Positions 23,501-38,500 of a stretch of 64,000 nt of DNA are shown here, one piece after another. The stretch spans positions 1,684,240-1,748,239 of the forward strand of contig NW_019091358.1 in NCBI RefSeq assembly GCF_001949145.1, read 5' to 3'. The stretch comes from Acanthaster planci (Eukaryota > Echinodermata > Asteroidea > Valvatida > Acanthasteridae). Within the stretch, counting starts at the first letter, position 1; every line of letters starts with the position of its first letter. The notes beneath the pieces were generated by a model. The model saw only the letters and a list, made by a program, of their open reading frames with translations, ran no database searches and was not told the origin of the DNA. Both the position numbers and the translations under genes were made by a program.

Positions 23501-26500
23501 AAGGTCAGGAAAATAGCTGACACTGTGGTGTTACATTGGCGGTGCTTCTGTGTGTGAACAATTCTGGGCAATTTTGTTGTTGTGCACTATTTAAGGCTGA
23601 CAGTGCACATGCGGAATAAATAAGCAAAAGAACGTGCCTGTCTTTACTTCCTCCACAATCTTTACTGCAGTGTTTTGGGCACCGTGTCAAAACACGTCAG
23701 TGTAACTAGTGTAAAATTCATGCAGAATAATTTCGTAAATAAACACATTAGCACAGGCAACCATCAAACTTTCATTGCCCTTTACCAAGTAATTCTCAAG
23801 TAATGTTTAACTTTCAGGTGGTACTCCATCTGTGGCAATCAATCTCCATTAAATATTTTGTAAAAGTACCCAGGGTGTATTGACCGAGTACCTACTTTGA
23901 ACAAATAGGAATGTCAGTGCTTGCATGAAACTTGTATCATATCTTCATAAAATGTACATAAACTTGAAAATGAAGACTCAAGATCCCCACTTGGCAACTT
24001 AAGAGCCCTGGAGAAGTAGTCATTGAAACCATCAAGGACAGGATGGGGATCAGGTTCATTAAAAGTGTCATCTCTTTCATGCTTTAGAATTGCTCGTTTC
24101 CCCCTCTCGTTCCAAATGATGCACTCAGTTTCCCTTGTTAATTGCGCATGGCAGGCCCTCAGTAATGCTACACAGCGATGTGCTGTCTGAAGCAGATCGA
24201 CTGAAAAGGACATCATCCTCCATCAACAGAGGAAGTTTTGGTGGTCAAGAGATTATGTTAATAGCTCTGTGTATTGCGGGTTGCTGTTCTTTTGATAAAG
24301 AGATCATTATAAAAGCCATTCCTGAAAGATGTGCATTGATAATTGCAGTTGTGGGCAGTTAAAGCCGTGGTCTACTTCAACCTTGTAAATCTCATGTCTT
24401 GGAGGGGGCAGCCAGGGGTAGTGGTGGAGAAGTTAGCTTTATGTGTATCATGAGAGATGGAATGCTGCCTCCAAAAATTGTAATTTCCTGTAAAGGTGCT
24501 TGGTGTTTTTAGAAAGTGGTTACACCCACAGTAACCTCTTGCTCGGGGCATGCATGACCCCCTTTTTACTTGCTCAGGTTTTTTTCACCCAGAAGTAGCC
24601 CACTTTTAACTCTGGAGTCTACTGTCTCTTGATTTTTGCCATGTTATGCTGAGTGTCTCTATATGGAAATAAAAAGTACATGTATCATGACTTTGTTCTT
24701 GTGATTTGGCTGGTGCAAGGCATAAGTGAGTGCTAATGGTAAATACATATATGACACTGCAAAAAATGTATGAAATTTTTCTTTGGACCCACTCAACCTG
24801 CAAAAATTAATTCTCAGAACCCAACAGAAAAACAAATGGCATTTAAAGTGGCATTTTTTTCTGCATATTTTGTCATTTCACTTATTACAGTAGCACGGAT
24901 GTTGATAAAGCAGTGATCATCTAATTTATACAAAAGGACAAAAATTCCATTGTTGTATTTAGCTCTGCCTCTATTTAATAAGGAGTAGCAGACTACCACT
25001 TATCAGATGACATTCAAAATTTTAACATTTTTTTACCAAGGAAATAAGTATGTGCGTTTAAGACTGACTCAGGAGAATGGCACAACTAATGCGTGAGCTG
25101 CAGGTGAGGGCATTATCAGCATTCAGTCTCCTGAGCCGGTTTTCAACATTAGTTTTAGACCAGCCAAAGCACATATTTATTCCCATTCATAAATACCTTT
25201 TTAGTCAGAGAGTTGAAAGAAGTCAATACACTCTGTATATGATGGATTTCCAATGATTTTGTTCTAGAGGGTTACTTTCATTTTTCCGAATACCCCTGTC
25301 CATTTGATGGCATATTCCTTGTGCGCGTTGACCAAAATAATCTCATTTTATGGACTTGGTGCGCGCGTGCACATGGACTCTTGACCAATAAGAATCAATT
25401 AACCTGTGTCGTATCTAGGTGCCAGGGAGTGATTTAAGTGGCATACATTATCAATACTCTAGTGGGCATTATCGCATGTTAATACACGGTCAAGTTGCAT
25501 GTCGTTGAAAAGGTAGACTGTCTGAGGTATTTATGAATGTCTGTTGTTTTCACTACATGCATCAACTGGTGTGACATCATCCTTTGTAACAATTTGTAAC
25601 AAATGAGTTGCTAAAATGAACAGAAGGAAATACTGGTTCAATCTAACTCATTTATTTCCTTTGGAAGTCTAAAACTTTTTCAGAGCCTGAAGAAAAAAGT
25701 GGATATTTTCTTTTTGTGATGTGTTTATATGCATTGCCAGAGCTGACAGCGTATGCATTTTTTCAGCAACTACATGTAGTAATTTTAATTGTATGCAGAC
25801 TATTTCAGTGATTACTCTATGCTGGTAGTAACACAAGGCAGTGAACTTGTCGATTTTTTTGGAGTAGAGGAATGGTATGGAAATTTCTACCCGCAATGCG
25901 TAGACTCTCTTTCTGAGCACTGTCTTGTTTGAGATGTATATGTACTCGTATATTGCCGTCTAGGCATTTCTCAAACCCCTTTCCAAAACATCAAAGTGCA
26001 CCTGGGAAATGATCATGAAGTTGGTTGAAAGGCTTGGATTAGAGTAGGTGGACATTCATGTCTGAGAAACAATAGAGCTGTTATTTCAGTACATCTGGCA
26101 CGTACAGAAACTTGGTAGAGACAATCTCCACTCTCCTCAAAATTGTGTCTACTTTTCAACTGGAGCCCCTTGCTCTATTATTACTCTGAAAACACAGGAC
26201 AGCAAGGCTGCAGTTTGCATCAGACATATTTCTCTGTTCAGTCCTTCAATTTCAAGCCCTAGTTCTCAAGGGATGAAAAGGTCAGGCAGGGATGCTCTCG
26301 GAAAGAGCCATAGATTAGGCAGGATTAAACTGAGGAAATCCAAGTGTGTAGTAGAGTCCAGGAACTGCTGACATCTTATCAATCCAAGAACAGAAGTACT
26401 TGCTTCAATTGTAAGATACCACAGTATATTTTTAGCCAAAGGTTTTGCAGAAAAACATCGAAGTGGACTGTTAGGGGTCTTCCATTCTAAAAGGGGAGTT

Positions 26501-29500
26501 TTAAAAAGAGATACTGCACAATAATTTCATCATCCCTTTGCCACTTGTTATTGTCCCCTACAGGATGGTGCTGTCAACTTACTGGGCATACATGTATATT
26601 GCTGCTCTGAGTGATAGCTTGCAGGATATATGTAGCAGAGGAATTCTACATTCAATAACCTTTCTCCAAAGAGGTGAAAAAAAAAGAAGAAATGAGTTGT
26701 CAGTGTTTTCTCCTCCTGGAGTTGAACAAGAAGTAAATCTGAATCATCGGGATCGTTAATCTTTTTAAGCGATGCATGTCTTGCCTATGCGCGCATCATC
26801 TTGGGCAATACAGGGCATGAGTTGTTCAAGCTGCCATTTTCGCTTTCAGTTTGGCCAAGAGCCAGCTTGGGTTCAAGGTGGTCTAGACCTTGCCTCCTCC
26901 TAGTCCTTCCCCATTGCTTTTAGAGTGGTCCCCTGAGACCAGAACCAAGCTGAAGAGTAGGACTAGTTCTTGAGTTAATGGTGGCTTTAGCCTTACACAA
27001 ACTTCTTCAGTGGAATCAAGTGGAATATGAAGTCTCTGGTGAGGCATTTGTTTTAAGAATTGAAGGACATCAGGAGCATGGTGATTGAAATGGAATGAGG
27101 AGAAATCAGGATCGGCATTAAATTGGAAACTCAATATAACTGAATGGCTAGAAAGCAAGTTAAACCCTTTCTTGGGGAATTAACTAGTTATGACTTTCTG
27201 TGTATGCTCTGTGAGAAATTGGGGAATACACTGTCCTGCAATGACCTCTAGGATTTACAGGATTTTTTGCCAGGAGCCTTGATGAGGTCCTATGGCCGAA
27301 AGTCTTGTCAAATTCACTTCAGGGCCTTGAGAGAGTGACTTCTGCTTCGCAATCTCTTAGTTTTCTTTCAGTTGAGCATAACCTAATACGAAGGCTTTTT
27401 AACAAAAAATCATGAATTTAGGAGAGCAACTCTCAAACCATGTTGGCCTGTTCATTTTTTAAAATCAAAATTTGCATTTATTCTTTGAAAATTTGTCTTT
27501 CTTTAATCCTTTTATGAATTTTCTCAGCGTGGCACTTTCATAACTGGTTTGTGACTTGGGTTTTGTATCCTGTGAACTTGTCGAGTATTCACAGATGAGA
27601 CTTTTAACTGTCAACCAGTATCAAGGTTGCTTAGAATGTTAATGACTTGAGAAGAACACCAGCAGCAGAGTTGCATTCAAGTGCCACTGAGTTCAACCCT
27701 CTTTCAATCTCTTTTTCAACTTCTTGTTCTCCATGCAGATGGGAGGTGACCGAGTGGATGGAGTGCAGCCGGACCTGTGGCATGGGACGCCAGATGAGAC
27801 AGGTGATGTGCAAGCAGACAGTGACCCAAACCCTGATCACCATGGTGCCTGGGGAGCGCTGTGACCCCAGGCTGGAGCCCGAGAGGGTACAAGAGTGCCA
27901 CATGGACCCCTGCACAGCCTGGTCAGCTGGCGAGTGGGGAGAAGTAAGTAGAATACATACTGTACATGCGTTGGCCAATAGGGAAGGGCTAAGGGGGCCA
28001 TTCCCCACAAGACAATTTATTCTTGAAATGCAAGGAGAAAAAATGATTTTCATTCCTTCCCAAAGCATCAAAACAATGAAGTTCACTTAACCCTTTACAA
28101 AGCCCACACAAGGTTACTCAAAGAATGCCCCCTTTTTAATGACCCTCCAAAAATCTGCCCCTCCCCACCAGGTCTAGATCCACTCTCATTGCAACATGTA
28201 TGAGGAATTTCCAGTAGGGTACACCAACAAGAGTTTAATATCTGATCATGTAAAAAATAGACATGCATGGCCTAAATGGTATCATATTTTACCATAGATT
28301 AGCAGTTTACCATTTGTTATAGCAATCATTCACTTACAGATAACGTGTTATCTCCTAATTTTCTCAAAATGTTTGTATTTGTGTGACACCACACTTGAAG
28401 TATGAAGAGCAAGAGGACAGGAAGGTGATATTTGCAAAATGCTGGACATTAAAAAGTGGTCTCTTGTTCACAAATATGAATTCCCAGCAAGTGGGAAGTG
28501 AACATCTTGTTTTCTTTGTTTTTAATCCATACGGTGTGAGATTTTGCCGGATGTTTTAAATTGGCATTGAGAATAGTTGATGGAAACTTTCCTCATAAAG
28601 ATGATTTAGTAAATTTACAAGTCAGTGTTTTGTCATGGTCAAAGTCGACCCCCTCTCTATTCTTTTCCATGAGGATGGAATTGGAGAGAGTGATTTCAGA
28701 ATATGTCAAAGAACATGTCAGAATTGTCAAAAACAGTAACGGCCATCCAGAAATGCCAAGTCTTTCTTTTTCATTTCACACTTTACTGCCTCGAACAGTG
28801 GAAGCAACAACTCTATTCACAGCTTACTACCACGTAAGTGCAAATTGACTGAAATGTCAAAATAGAAGCAAGAACAGTTACTTCAAACACCTGTGTCCAA
28901 TGTGTAAAACTTCCAGAGAGAAACTGCTGCTTTCGCATCACTAATAGGAAATTGATGCACATGTATGTCATTTTCGTCTTATTAAAAGAAGTCACAGAAA
29001 TCATGTGTTTTCAGTTTATCAACTATTCAGATAATTTCACTGAGGGTGGGAGCTCATTTGCAAACAGGACCTTGGCGGGCACTAGATGTCATAGCTGATC
29101 AGTCTGCATCAGTGAATGAGTACATGCACTTTGAATGAGTGTCCCAATTGTTTGCAGGTTGAAGGCAGAGGATGTGCCCCAGCTGTCTTCTACTGAATAT
29201 TGAGCAAGATTCAGGCTTTTAATTCTTGAAAGTGGACATCTTTAATCAAGTCTTATGGTTCTTTGACCCCAACCATTCATCAAAGAAAAGAAGTAGGATA
29301 TACATGTAGTTTTTCTTATTCAACTATTGGCAACATTTTGGGGACTAGGTTCTCAAATAGTGAATTAGTATTTTATACCTGCCAGTTTTAGTTTCAAAAG
29401 TACATGCACTCTCTGAGGCTTGTATACATTGTCACTGCTCTAGTTGCTTTTATATAAGGCAAAGCAAATAGGGTCTAATGTTGTGAAAATTTTTGCAGGA

Positions 29501-32500
29501 TACTTTTCATAGAGAATTCAAGTACAGCAACCCAAATGCAGTTGGTGGCTGTGCTTGGGTTGCTGCATCGGGTCGCTGCGCTTGGTTTGATGCAAGTTAC
29601 TTGCTGCCTTAATCTTGAGGGATTGGGCTTAATGATGTATTACCTGTATACAGCAGATACGTGACTCAGAATCCTCCAGCCATCCTCATTGATGGTTACC
29701 ACATGGTCAGGTGTTCTTGGCCAGCCTCTGTCATATTTGTGGTGCAAGAACTATGTCTGTGGCTGCTGGTACACAAAAATGCCGGAAATGAATGTTTGGG
29801 GTCACTGCTCAGATCATTTAAGTGGGGAAAAAAATTAGGTAAAATTTCTTGTGTCAAGAACAGCCCCACAGACACTGTAGCTTTCAGAGTTGTTGTTTAC
29901 ATCTGATGACCAAAAATGAATAAGTACTTTAAACACTAATTATCAAACACATTAAGTAGCCTTTAACTTAGTTGACAGAAATGCCAGTGTTAAAGACAGA
30001 CATTTTGCCTGCTCTTTATCAAAAGTACTGTTTGGTAAGCTCTCTTGATAAATACCACAAAAAGTGGAATACCTGATGACTTAATGGTACACTATGTTAA
30101 AAGTCCCCCTCTTTCTTCCATTTTTTCATCTCAGGGCAGGGGAGGGGGATTTCGACCCCCTAACCCCAGTCCCCCTACCTTCAGATCTGCGCTTGATTTA
30201 GGTTTCCAGTTTTAAAGTCCGATAAACATTGAATGAAACAAGTATTCATTAAGAGTTATTGAGGTAGCTGGACATGATGGTCTGTCATGTTGATAAGCCA
30301 TGTAGTTTTAAACCTATTGGGCGAAATTGAGTGTTTTATGAAACACAGCTCCTCACAAATTTCCACCAAAAAAATAAGTTGAACAATGGATTATATTGGA
30401 ACTAGCTAGTACACGATCCAGTCACTTAAAGAACAACCAAGCTTGCTGAATCATTATAGCAACTACCCCTTCTCTGAACCCTCCAAAGCAGTCCAACATT
30501 TGAGTGCCAATACAGGTTCAGCAGTCAGGATCTGTAAGAATGCAAGTGGGCTTTTGGTAGATTTCCTGTAAATTCTGAATATGAAAGCAGTACCAGTTCC
30601 ATCTATTTAACATGTCACCTTCTCTTCCCTCTCTTGGCAAATCTTGGCCATGACACAGCACAACTCACTGCCAAACAGTGGCCTGTTGGAGTGAGAAGGA
30701 TTTGGAGACAACTGTTCACCAGTAGTCCTGACTGTCTTCCCTTTTAAGAGGGAATTGATCATGAAACCTCAAACACTAAAGAAACTCCACTGTAGTACCC
30801 ACTTTGCATGTGGGAGATGAGATGATTCCATTCTTGTTGAATAAATTTTTTCTTAAGGAATCCTCATTTGCCTTCCTCCCACTCAAAACCTGAATATGTT
30901 ACTGCTGCCAAAGCAAAGGGAGAAGGCAATAACCAAACGAAGTGGAGAAATCTGCACCAGGTGTTTTTTCTTTGGAAATTGCACAAGACTGATAATAGCC
31001 TGTTTCCTGGAGGTGGGCAGTTGACACATTCCAGACACCCATCAGTTAAATGAGGCAATGAGGCATTTTTCTTGAACTTCTTACACAAATTTAATTCCTT
31101 CATAAATCAGTGAGGAAGGGGAGGGCTTAACCATCTGATACTTTAACTTGATTGGAGTGTTTATGGTAAAAATATTTTACTTTGAATGAAAAGCCTACTG
31201 CCATTCAGTGCTTTCACTTTCAAGTGACTAGTTCTACCTTTGCAAAGGTGACTAACACTTTAAAGCATTTTTTTTCTTTTATATTTTGGAATCTTATACA
31301 TATAAATAAGAATTTAGGGAAGTCATGGAATGATATGACAACCTCCTCCCCATTGTCATGACATAGTAGTAATTTTAGGACCTACTGAGTTTAAATGTTT
31401 GCTTTTAGTTTGAAATAAATTAGCTTAATTTGAAAAGCAAGGACCAATTACATATAATGAATTGCCTTGACAAATGTCAAACGGATTTAATGACATGAAA
31501 GCTTGTATTAGTAACAAGCAAGGAATTTTTCTCAAAGTTTTATGATCCAGTGTAGCTTACATTGTACAAAATAGGTAGTGTTTTAATTTACTCCTTTTCA
31601 TCTTGACTTCATTTTCGTATTCAGAATTTTTGTATGAATTCACAGCCTTATCTCTAGGCTCTTGTTTACATCTACACACATCACCAGTTACAAGTCCTGT
31701 GGCACATCATGCATGGTTGCCTTTTATTAGGGATCTTTCACACCAATTGACAGTGGAGCTGTCATGCAAGAAGAAGATGCAGTCCACTGCAACGTAGCCA
31801 GGGGGTGTTTTTTGTGGGTATATATTCTGGGGAAGACGGAAAGGGTGGAACTTGGCAGATGAACCTGTGAGACTGAGTGATGCGGGAAAGAAGGTTCAAA
31901 GATTTCTGATCCTCGGGATATCATTTGTCATTTTTTGTCACATGTACTGTACATGCATGGTGCCCTTTTTGAGGGAAAGTCCCTTTACATGCTTTTGGAA
32001 GGAAGGGAAATGGATATTCCTAAAGCATCCTTTTTTTCTTTTTTATTTCAAAAGAGAAATCTCCCTTTTGTAGGGTTGGGAGGGGCAAGGCCCCGTCTAA
32101 CAAGATCTTGACCAATTAAATTGGATTTCATTATTGTGGAGTTGCAAGATACTGGTTAACAGAGGCCTGTCCACTGATGCATTGAGAAAATAGGTTAGTG
32201 TGTCACCGCTGACAGGGGACTGATGTCGGTAATATATAATCATTATGGGTGTCACCAGCTAAAATGGATCAAGACTTCCTTGGCTATGTAGCTAGGATAA
32301 GCTTGGCACATGGTTTATAGACTTAGGGGGCATGGCTTTTAATGTCACAGCCCGATACTAGGTTTCATGGTAGTAGAATGATGAAGTCGAGAAACATTCA
32401 CGCCCCCACTGCAAATTGCATGTCATGTAGTGTTTGCCCACATAAATTGCATTCCAAACATATAACCACTACCTGTTTGCATAAGAGGCCTGGCCACATT

Positions 32501-35500
32501 CTGCAGTCCCTTGTAGCCACAGTAGGTTGGTATAGAGGCTGGTGAATGGCATCCCTATGGGTTTTAGTAACATTATCACTTGCTGTTCTAAACTCAAGTG
32601 TGGAACTTGTGACACAATGTCAGAACACACTATTTCCTTCAAATACATCAGTAATTATGTTCACACAAGACAGCAGTGCAAGTTATTAATCTTCTGCTCA
32701 GAAAGAGTTATGTGATACACTGTACTGAAGCAAAATTTAAAATTGACAATTTACAATGTTGAAAAAAAGACACAAATTTTATGAATGTTGAATACATACA
32801 AATATTTTAAAAGGGTATCAATAGGAGCTGATATCAGAATGAAAAACGTTTGTGCCTCCTGTAGGATTATTTGTGATATACTCAGTTGGTTTGTTGCTCA
32901 GCACTATTGATACCTAACTGGTACGTACCTGTTCACTTTAATTTTCTGACAATATACCTGAGGTAAAACCCTCAGACAGTTCGAAGCACTGGTACCTAAT
33001 TGATTAGTTGAAACTTTAACATTTAAGAGTGTGAAAACTAGTTTGTCTAATTGTATGGGACACCTTATCAATAGGTAGTATGTGCCATGCACAATTGCAA
33101 CCATGTCTGTTTACGGTTCAAGACATCATACAGCATGGAAGAAAATTTGATTTTTGACAGTCACCACAGTGATTCAGTGTATTGCGGTGGAAGGTGCATA
33201 ATGTCAAATGACATGCATGTTGCCATGTGTTCCTTGACTAATCATGACTACACTAGCTGTAACTTGTTTACCTTGTTGAAGCTGAAAATGCATTCTGACT
33301 GTCTTTAACCTGTAGGCCTAGATAACCCCATAGGGCTCTAAAGAGGAAGGCAGCACAAAATGTGGCTATAGTTTAGAATATATTCGTCCTCCCTGATGCA
33401 TACTTATTACATGTATAAGGGCTGGTAGGTAGGGATATACCTAATCAAGCAATGTCTGTGACATGACGCAGGAGAAGTGGGAGTGAAGGCTTGTGTTGTC
33501 CCCATGGTTCCCTTGACACCTTGAAGGTCCTTCACAGTGAAAAACAGCCTCCAGCCTACAAAACAGTGTCCATGCTGTTCTCAGAAGCACTGTTCCCATT
33601 GCTACAAAAAGACAAAGTTTGAGAAGAAGAAACAAAATGGAATTGCATCTTTGAAATCCATTTCAAACTTGGCAATCATGCTGTCAGCTGGAGGGTAATA
33701 TAATGTGCCCTTTTGGAACTGTTTTCAAAGTGCATGAACAATGCACTTTAGCATTTCACTGACCGTAATGACTAGTTGAATGGATATCAGTCTATGCACT
33801 TGTATCAAAATTGAGACATACATGTACATGCCTAGGCAGAAACTGCTTTGATTGCAAGGCTTGTAAGACTCTGTCTCAGTCCTTAATTAGACATATGAAT
33901 GCATGAATATGAGGTTTCCCTCAGTTTGCTTCATTGAAAGCTTGTAGCTTTGGATTTGAGAGAGCATTCAGCATGCTTATTAATGAGACCACAAAGACAA
34001 TTTAACATTAAGTTCACATGAGTTTGCCTCTGTCTTATTCACAAGGTCACTAATACTAAGATTTATGGTGTAAGCACCCAGCAAATGATTGTTGCTTTCA
34101 TGGGTCAAGACAAACATAAAAGTGTTGTGAATAATAGAGCTATAAATTTGTTGTCTCTTCAATGGTTCATGGCATTTCATTTCAAGCCTTCCCGAGGGTA
34201 TGTTGCACTGTAATAATTTCAGAAATGTCAGACACTGTCTGTACCACAGCAAGAAACTATTTTTAACAGGCTACATGGTAGGTTTGCAATTTGCAGACAG
34301 TCGATAAGAGCACTTGGTGATAGCTTTCGCTCTAAAATTTCAACACCGTCACCATGATACATTCTTGATTCCCCATAGACAGCACAATCAATTTTGCAGC
34401 AGTTTCACTTTTCTGTTAATTACTTGACAAAAAGGCTGGTGTGACGGTATGATCATCATGTGTTCGTCACATAGAGTACTGCAGTGCGACGTCGTTTAGA
34501 ACCACTAAATGCTGAACGGACGAATGGAGTACGTGCATGTGTTGGTTCATGTGCTGGTTCTTGTGCTAATGCCTTTTACACATAAGATTGCGTGTGTGAT
34601 CACGGTAGTCACTTTGGTACCCAATAGCACTCACAAAGTTTCCAAGTACATATACATATACTTGGTTTACAATAATACTGTGACATTCAGGCAATGTACT
34701 CCCCTATAGGCCAATGTAACAGCACACAGACTAATCAGCAACATTGATCCTCACCAACCATACCTTACCTCACCGTAACCTTTATTCTTTTTCATGACCA
34801 CGAATTACCGTCATTGAAGGGCAGATTAAGAATGAAGTTCAGTGGGGGGGAGGCAACATTGTGTTTTCAGGACAAAATAAAGTTGTAAATTTATGTATGT
34901 AGCCCAATGATTTATGGCCTTGGGGGGATGAGGCTACATTTGGGGGGCTTTTTACATGCATTTTGGAGGAAGGAAAGTTAAAATTGTCCAAAAAGGCCTT
35001 GTTTCCATTACTTTACAGACAAGAAAGATAATGCTCTATATGCTTGGGGAGGGGCCCACAGCCCACAGCCCACATTCCATCCCCATCAACCATGGTTTCC
35101 AAGATGAAAACATCACTGCCATCATAGTGACCTGCATCTCAGTCACCCCCTTTTTCCTTCTTTAAATCCTCATTCCTCTGCTGAAAAAAGAAAAGGGCCC
35201 GGCAGTTATTATTCCTGCCTTCATAATCAGTTGCATTATTTCATTCCGTCAAGACCACAGGCGGATGTCTGGTGGCATGGGAAATAACACACAGTCCATA
35301 CAGTGAATAACATCCACTTCCAATATCTCCCTCATGTGTACACTTCACTTCTCCCTGACAGATGCAACACATTACCTGCCCTCTGGCTAATTTAATGTTT
35401 CCATCCTGGGTGCTTTTATCCTTCTCCACTCAGGAAGATCCAACATGCAGGGCTAATTTTCTTGTGTTTATTTCCTTGCTGGACTAGTCTCAGTCAGGCC

Positions 35501-38500
35501 TTGACATAGTTCTCAGGCAGTTTGGTTTCCTGACAGCAAATCAATGAATTTCTCAGAATAGTTCTGACAACCTGTCAGCCTGGTGTTGATTTGTTGCGAG
35601 CGGAGATGTATTGCAAGGAGAAAGAGAGAGGGAAGGGACACTGACCCCACAAATGTTTACAGTCATTACAGTAGAATTTCCTATACAAGTATGAGCATAA
35701 CAAGGGGAGGGGGGCATTGGCCCCCATTGAAATTTTAAAAAAATAAGAAAAAGCACACCAAATAATGTTTTTGAAGGAGAGGAGAGGGCAATTTCCAAGT
35801 TGATTGAAAGTAAAGGTCAGGATTGACCTCCACTGCTGTCAATGGTGGGTCAGCTTGTTGCTGTTGAATGTAGAAAATAATCCTGGTGATGCTCAGACAT
35901 ACCATGGATAAACAAAAGACACAAACTGTGTCTTTATTTCTCCATGGGCAAACAAACTCAAATTTTGATCATTTGGTGACATTTTGATAAGTGCAGGCTT
36001 CCAGAAATGAACAAAGTCTGTCTTGAGCCAGTGTATTCAATCTGTCCCTGGTTTCAGTGATACAAAACACTGTGAATATTTCTGTTGCCCTGGCTGGGAT
36101 GCAAGTCCATTTTATTCCCCCATCCAGCACTCATTTATACTGCTGGTCTTAGACTTGGCAAAGAAGCATGATAATTACATGACTAGTTGCCCAATGCAAG
36201 GCCATCTGGACTGCAACCCTGGACCCTCTTATCCTTAGTCATGATGAACCCTTTGGGTCCCACTCCCCTCAAAATTTAAGATTGGATAAACCCTGTCCCA
36301 CCTTTTAAACAGAGGAAGAGAGTGAATTGCTATAAAAAGGGGCTGACAAGTAACCTTGTATGATTGCATACATAACCATCACAGTTGTTGCAGGACATGC
36401 ATCCCATCTTCAAGGAAAACCTTTGTTCATGTTTTCTTGCACTCTCCCAGTGGGTTGGACGACCCTGAAGATTCTACCAACACATACACATATTTGCTAT
36501 GGTCAGTACCTGTTCTTCCCCAAAACAGCCATTGAATTTGCAGTTTTCTAGGCAGGCAGCCAGGAAGACAGTTTTGGGGCTGTTAGTAATTTCCTCAGAT
36601 GCTTCTAATTTGACAATAGCCTGGTTATCATTGCTGTGACAATGAAGTCTTGTCAACTTTTTTCGCAGCCAATTTGAAGTGGGGCACTTATATCATCAAA
36701 AATGTTTCATGAAGTTTCATTGTGGAGAAGAATTTTCATATTGAGTGAGAATGTGCTAAAAAGTGTAATGATGCACTTGGGTTTGATGTCTTTGCAGTTT
36801 TTGAATGTGAAGATTTATGTTTTAAGGCATGTCTCGTAGAACTGTGCAATTTTGGTGCCAATTTTAGCAGCTTCTGAGAGTGCAATGCTGGATTGGTTTG
36901 GCTGTAGAGGTACAGCACATGCGCAGCCTACAATCACAAGAGTCACTTGATAAATGGTTTACAAATATCTCTCTGGAAATAATGACTGTGTAAGGAAAAT
37001 TTCAAATGCTGAAAATGCAGCCAAAAATTGGACGGAGGTAGTTCTTTAATTTTCTTACTTAAGCACAAAGCACTTTGTGGACAAGCATTCAGAGATTCTG
37101 GGGTTGCTGAGGATTGCACCCCATCACTACTCTGAATAGCTAATGGCATTCTTGAAGAGTTACATGTACTTGTTGCTTTTTAGTGTACTTTTCTACTCTT
37201 CTTATGGAGACGGGAAGGGGGTATGGCCAACGGAAACGGGGAAGGGGTTGTTTTGAAAATCTGTCCTTCTTTATCTTCAACACCAGATGTTGTGTGACTC
37301 CGATTTCAGGTTATTTTTGTAGGAATCATTATCGCCTTCCTTTCTCCCAGGAGGTGTTTTTCTGTAGGTTCTGTGACCCTACATTTACCTGTGAGGCTGT
37401 TTAGGTGGCACTTCTGAATCCCCTTCATCTGAACTTCATGATATGTAGCAGAGACACTAAACCAGCAGTCCCTCGTTGACAATTGATGTCTTCCTCAGTT
37501 AATTGGATGCAGTCACTCTGCCGGTGTCCCTAACCTATTGTTTTTTTTTTAGTTTGAATGGACTGTCTTACGCATGTAACGTAACTAACACCATTCTTTA
37601 TGATTCACTCTAGTTCCTCAAGCATCCAGCATTTTTTGTTCCTGTTTAATTGAAAAAAATTGATGAAATATGAATGAAAATACGAACATATTTACTGAAA
37701 TTATTTCAGTTGTACATTTCGGTTATCGGTAATTCCAGAAATCAGGGGTCCACTTTTTGTTTGTGTCCCTGTCACATCTGATATATGATTTTTTAAGATC
37801 AGAACACATTTTCTAATTTCTAAGAGGGATAAATTAATACCAATTATCTGCCAAACAAATAGTAACAGTTTGAAATCAATTCTAGTGATATTTCCATGTC
37901 AAATAACAAGGTCAGATGTAACAGGGACACGAAAAAGGTCACACTTTTGGACTCCTAATTTCTGGAATTACCCTTATACCAGTAGACCTTGTGTTATTAT
38001 CCTTAAAGTTGTTCACACAATAAATATGTTTGGGATTTGGCAAGATTTGGTTACTAGGCCTATATACTCGAACGTGAACGATGAGATTTGAAGTTTTTCA
38101 AGGTGAAGGTGGATTGTTAAGAGGATGCACAAATGGGAACATACATGTTGAGATGATGCAACACCTGTGGGTAAAGTCTTTCAAGCTTTTTTCTGTCCAT
38201 CATTGGGCTCTGCAGTCGCAAACATCTGTGGTATGACCAGTGACTCAATGCTTCAGTCTGTTTGTTCTAACCATCAGGCAGGCACAGCTGAAACTCTGAA
38301 AATCTTGTTTTTCCCTCAAAAATTAATGTAAAAAAAAAAAAATGGGTAAAATGCAAAATGGGGATCATATTACTCGACCCTGCTGGAAATAATCATTGCC
38401 TGAAAAAACAATTCAAAATGAATCTTATAAGGCCATTCTTTCGGCAATCTTGTTTCAGGTTTCATTTGTCATTTCAAGCCATGAGCTCTTCCTCTTGATG

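Larger units (their letters stand above)
20767..27738 (+). other. ADAMTSL intron, 7.0 kb
   Basis: Non-coding. It contains a pyrimidine-rich stretch (21180-21365), a two-unit repeat (22776-23060) and a possible foldback element (25184-25539). No gene is recognised. Confidence 0.75.

Noticed and set aside
28561-28848. 95-codon open frame in the third long ADAMTSL intron
   Set aside because: No recognisable domain, no splice sites in phase with the neighbouring exons, and the length is within chance for this much sequence.
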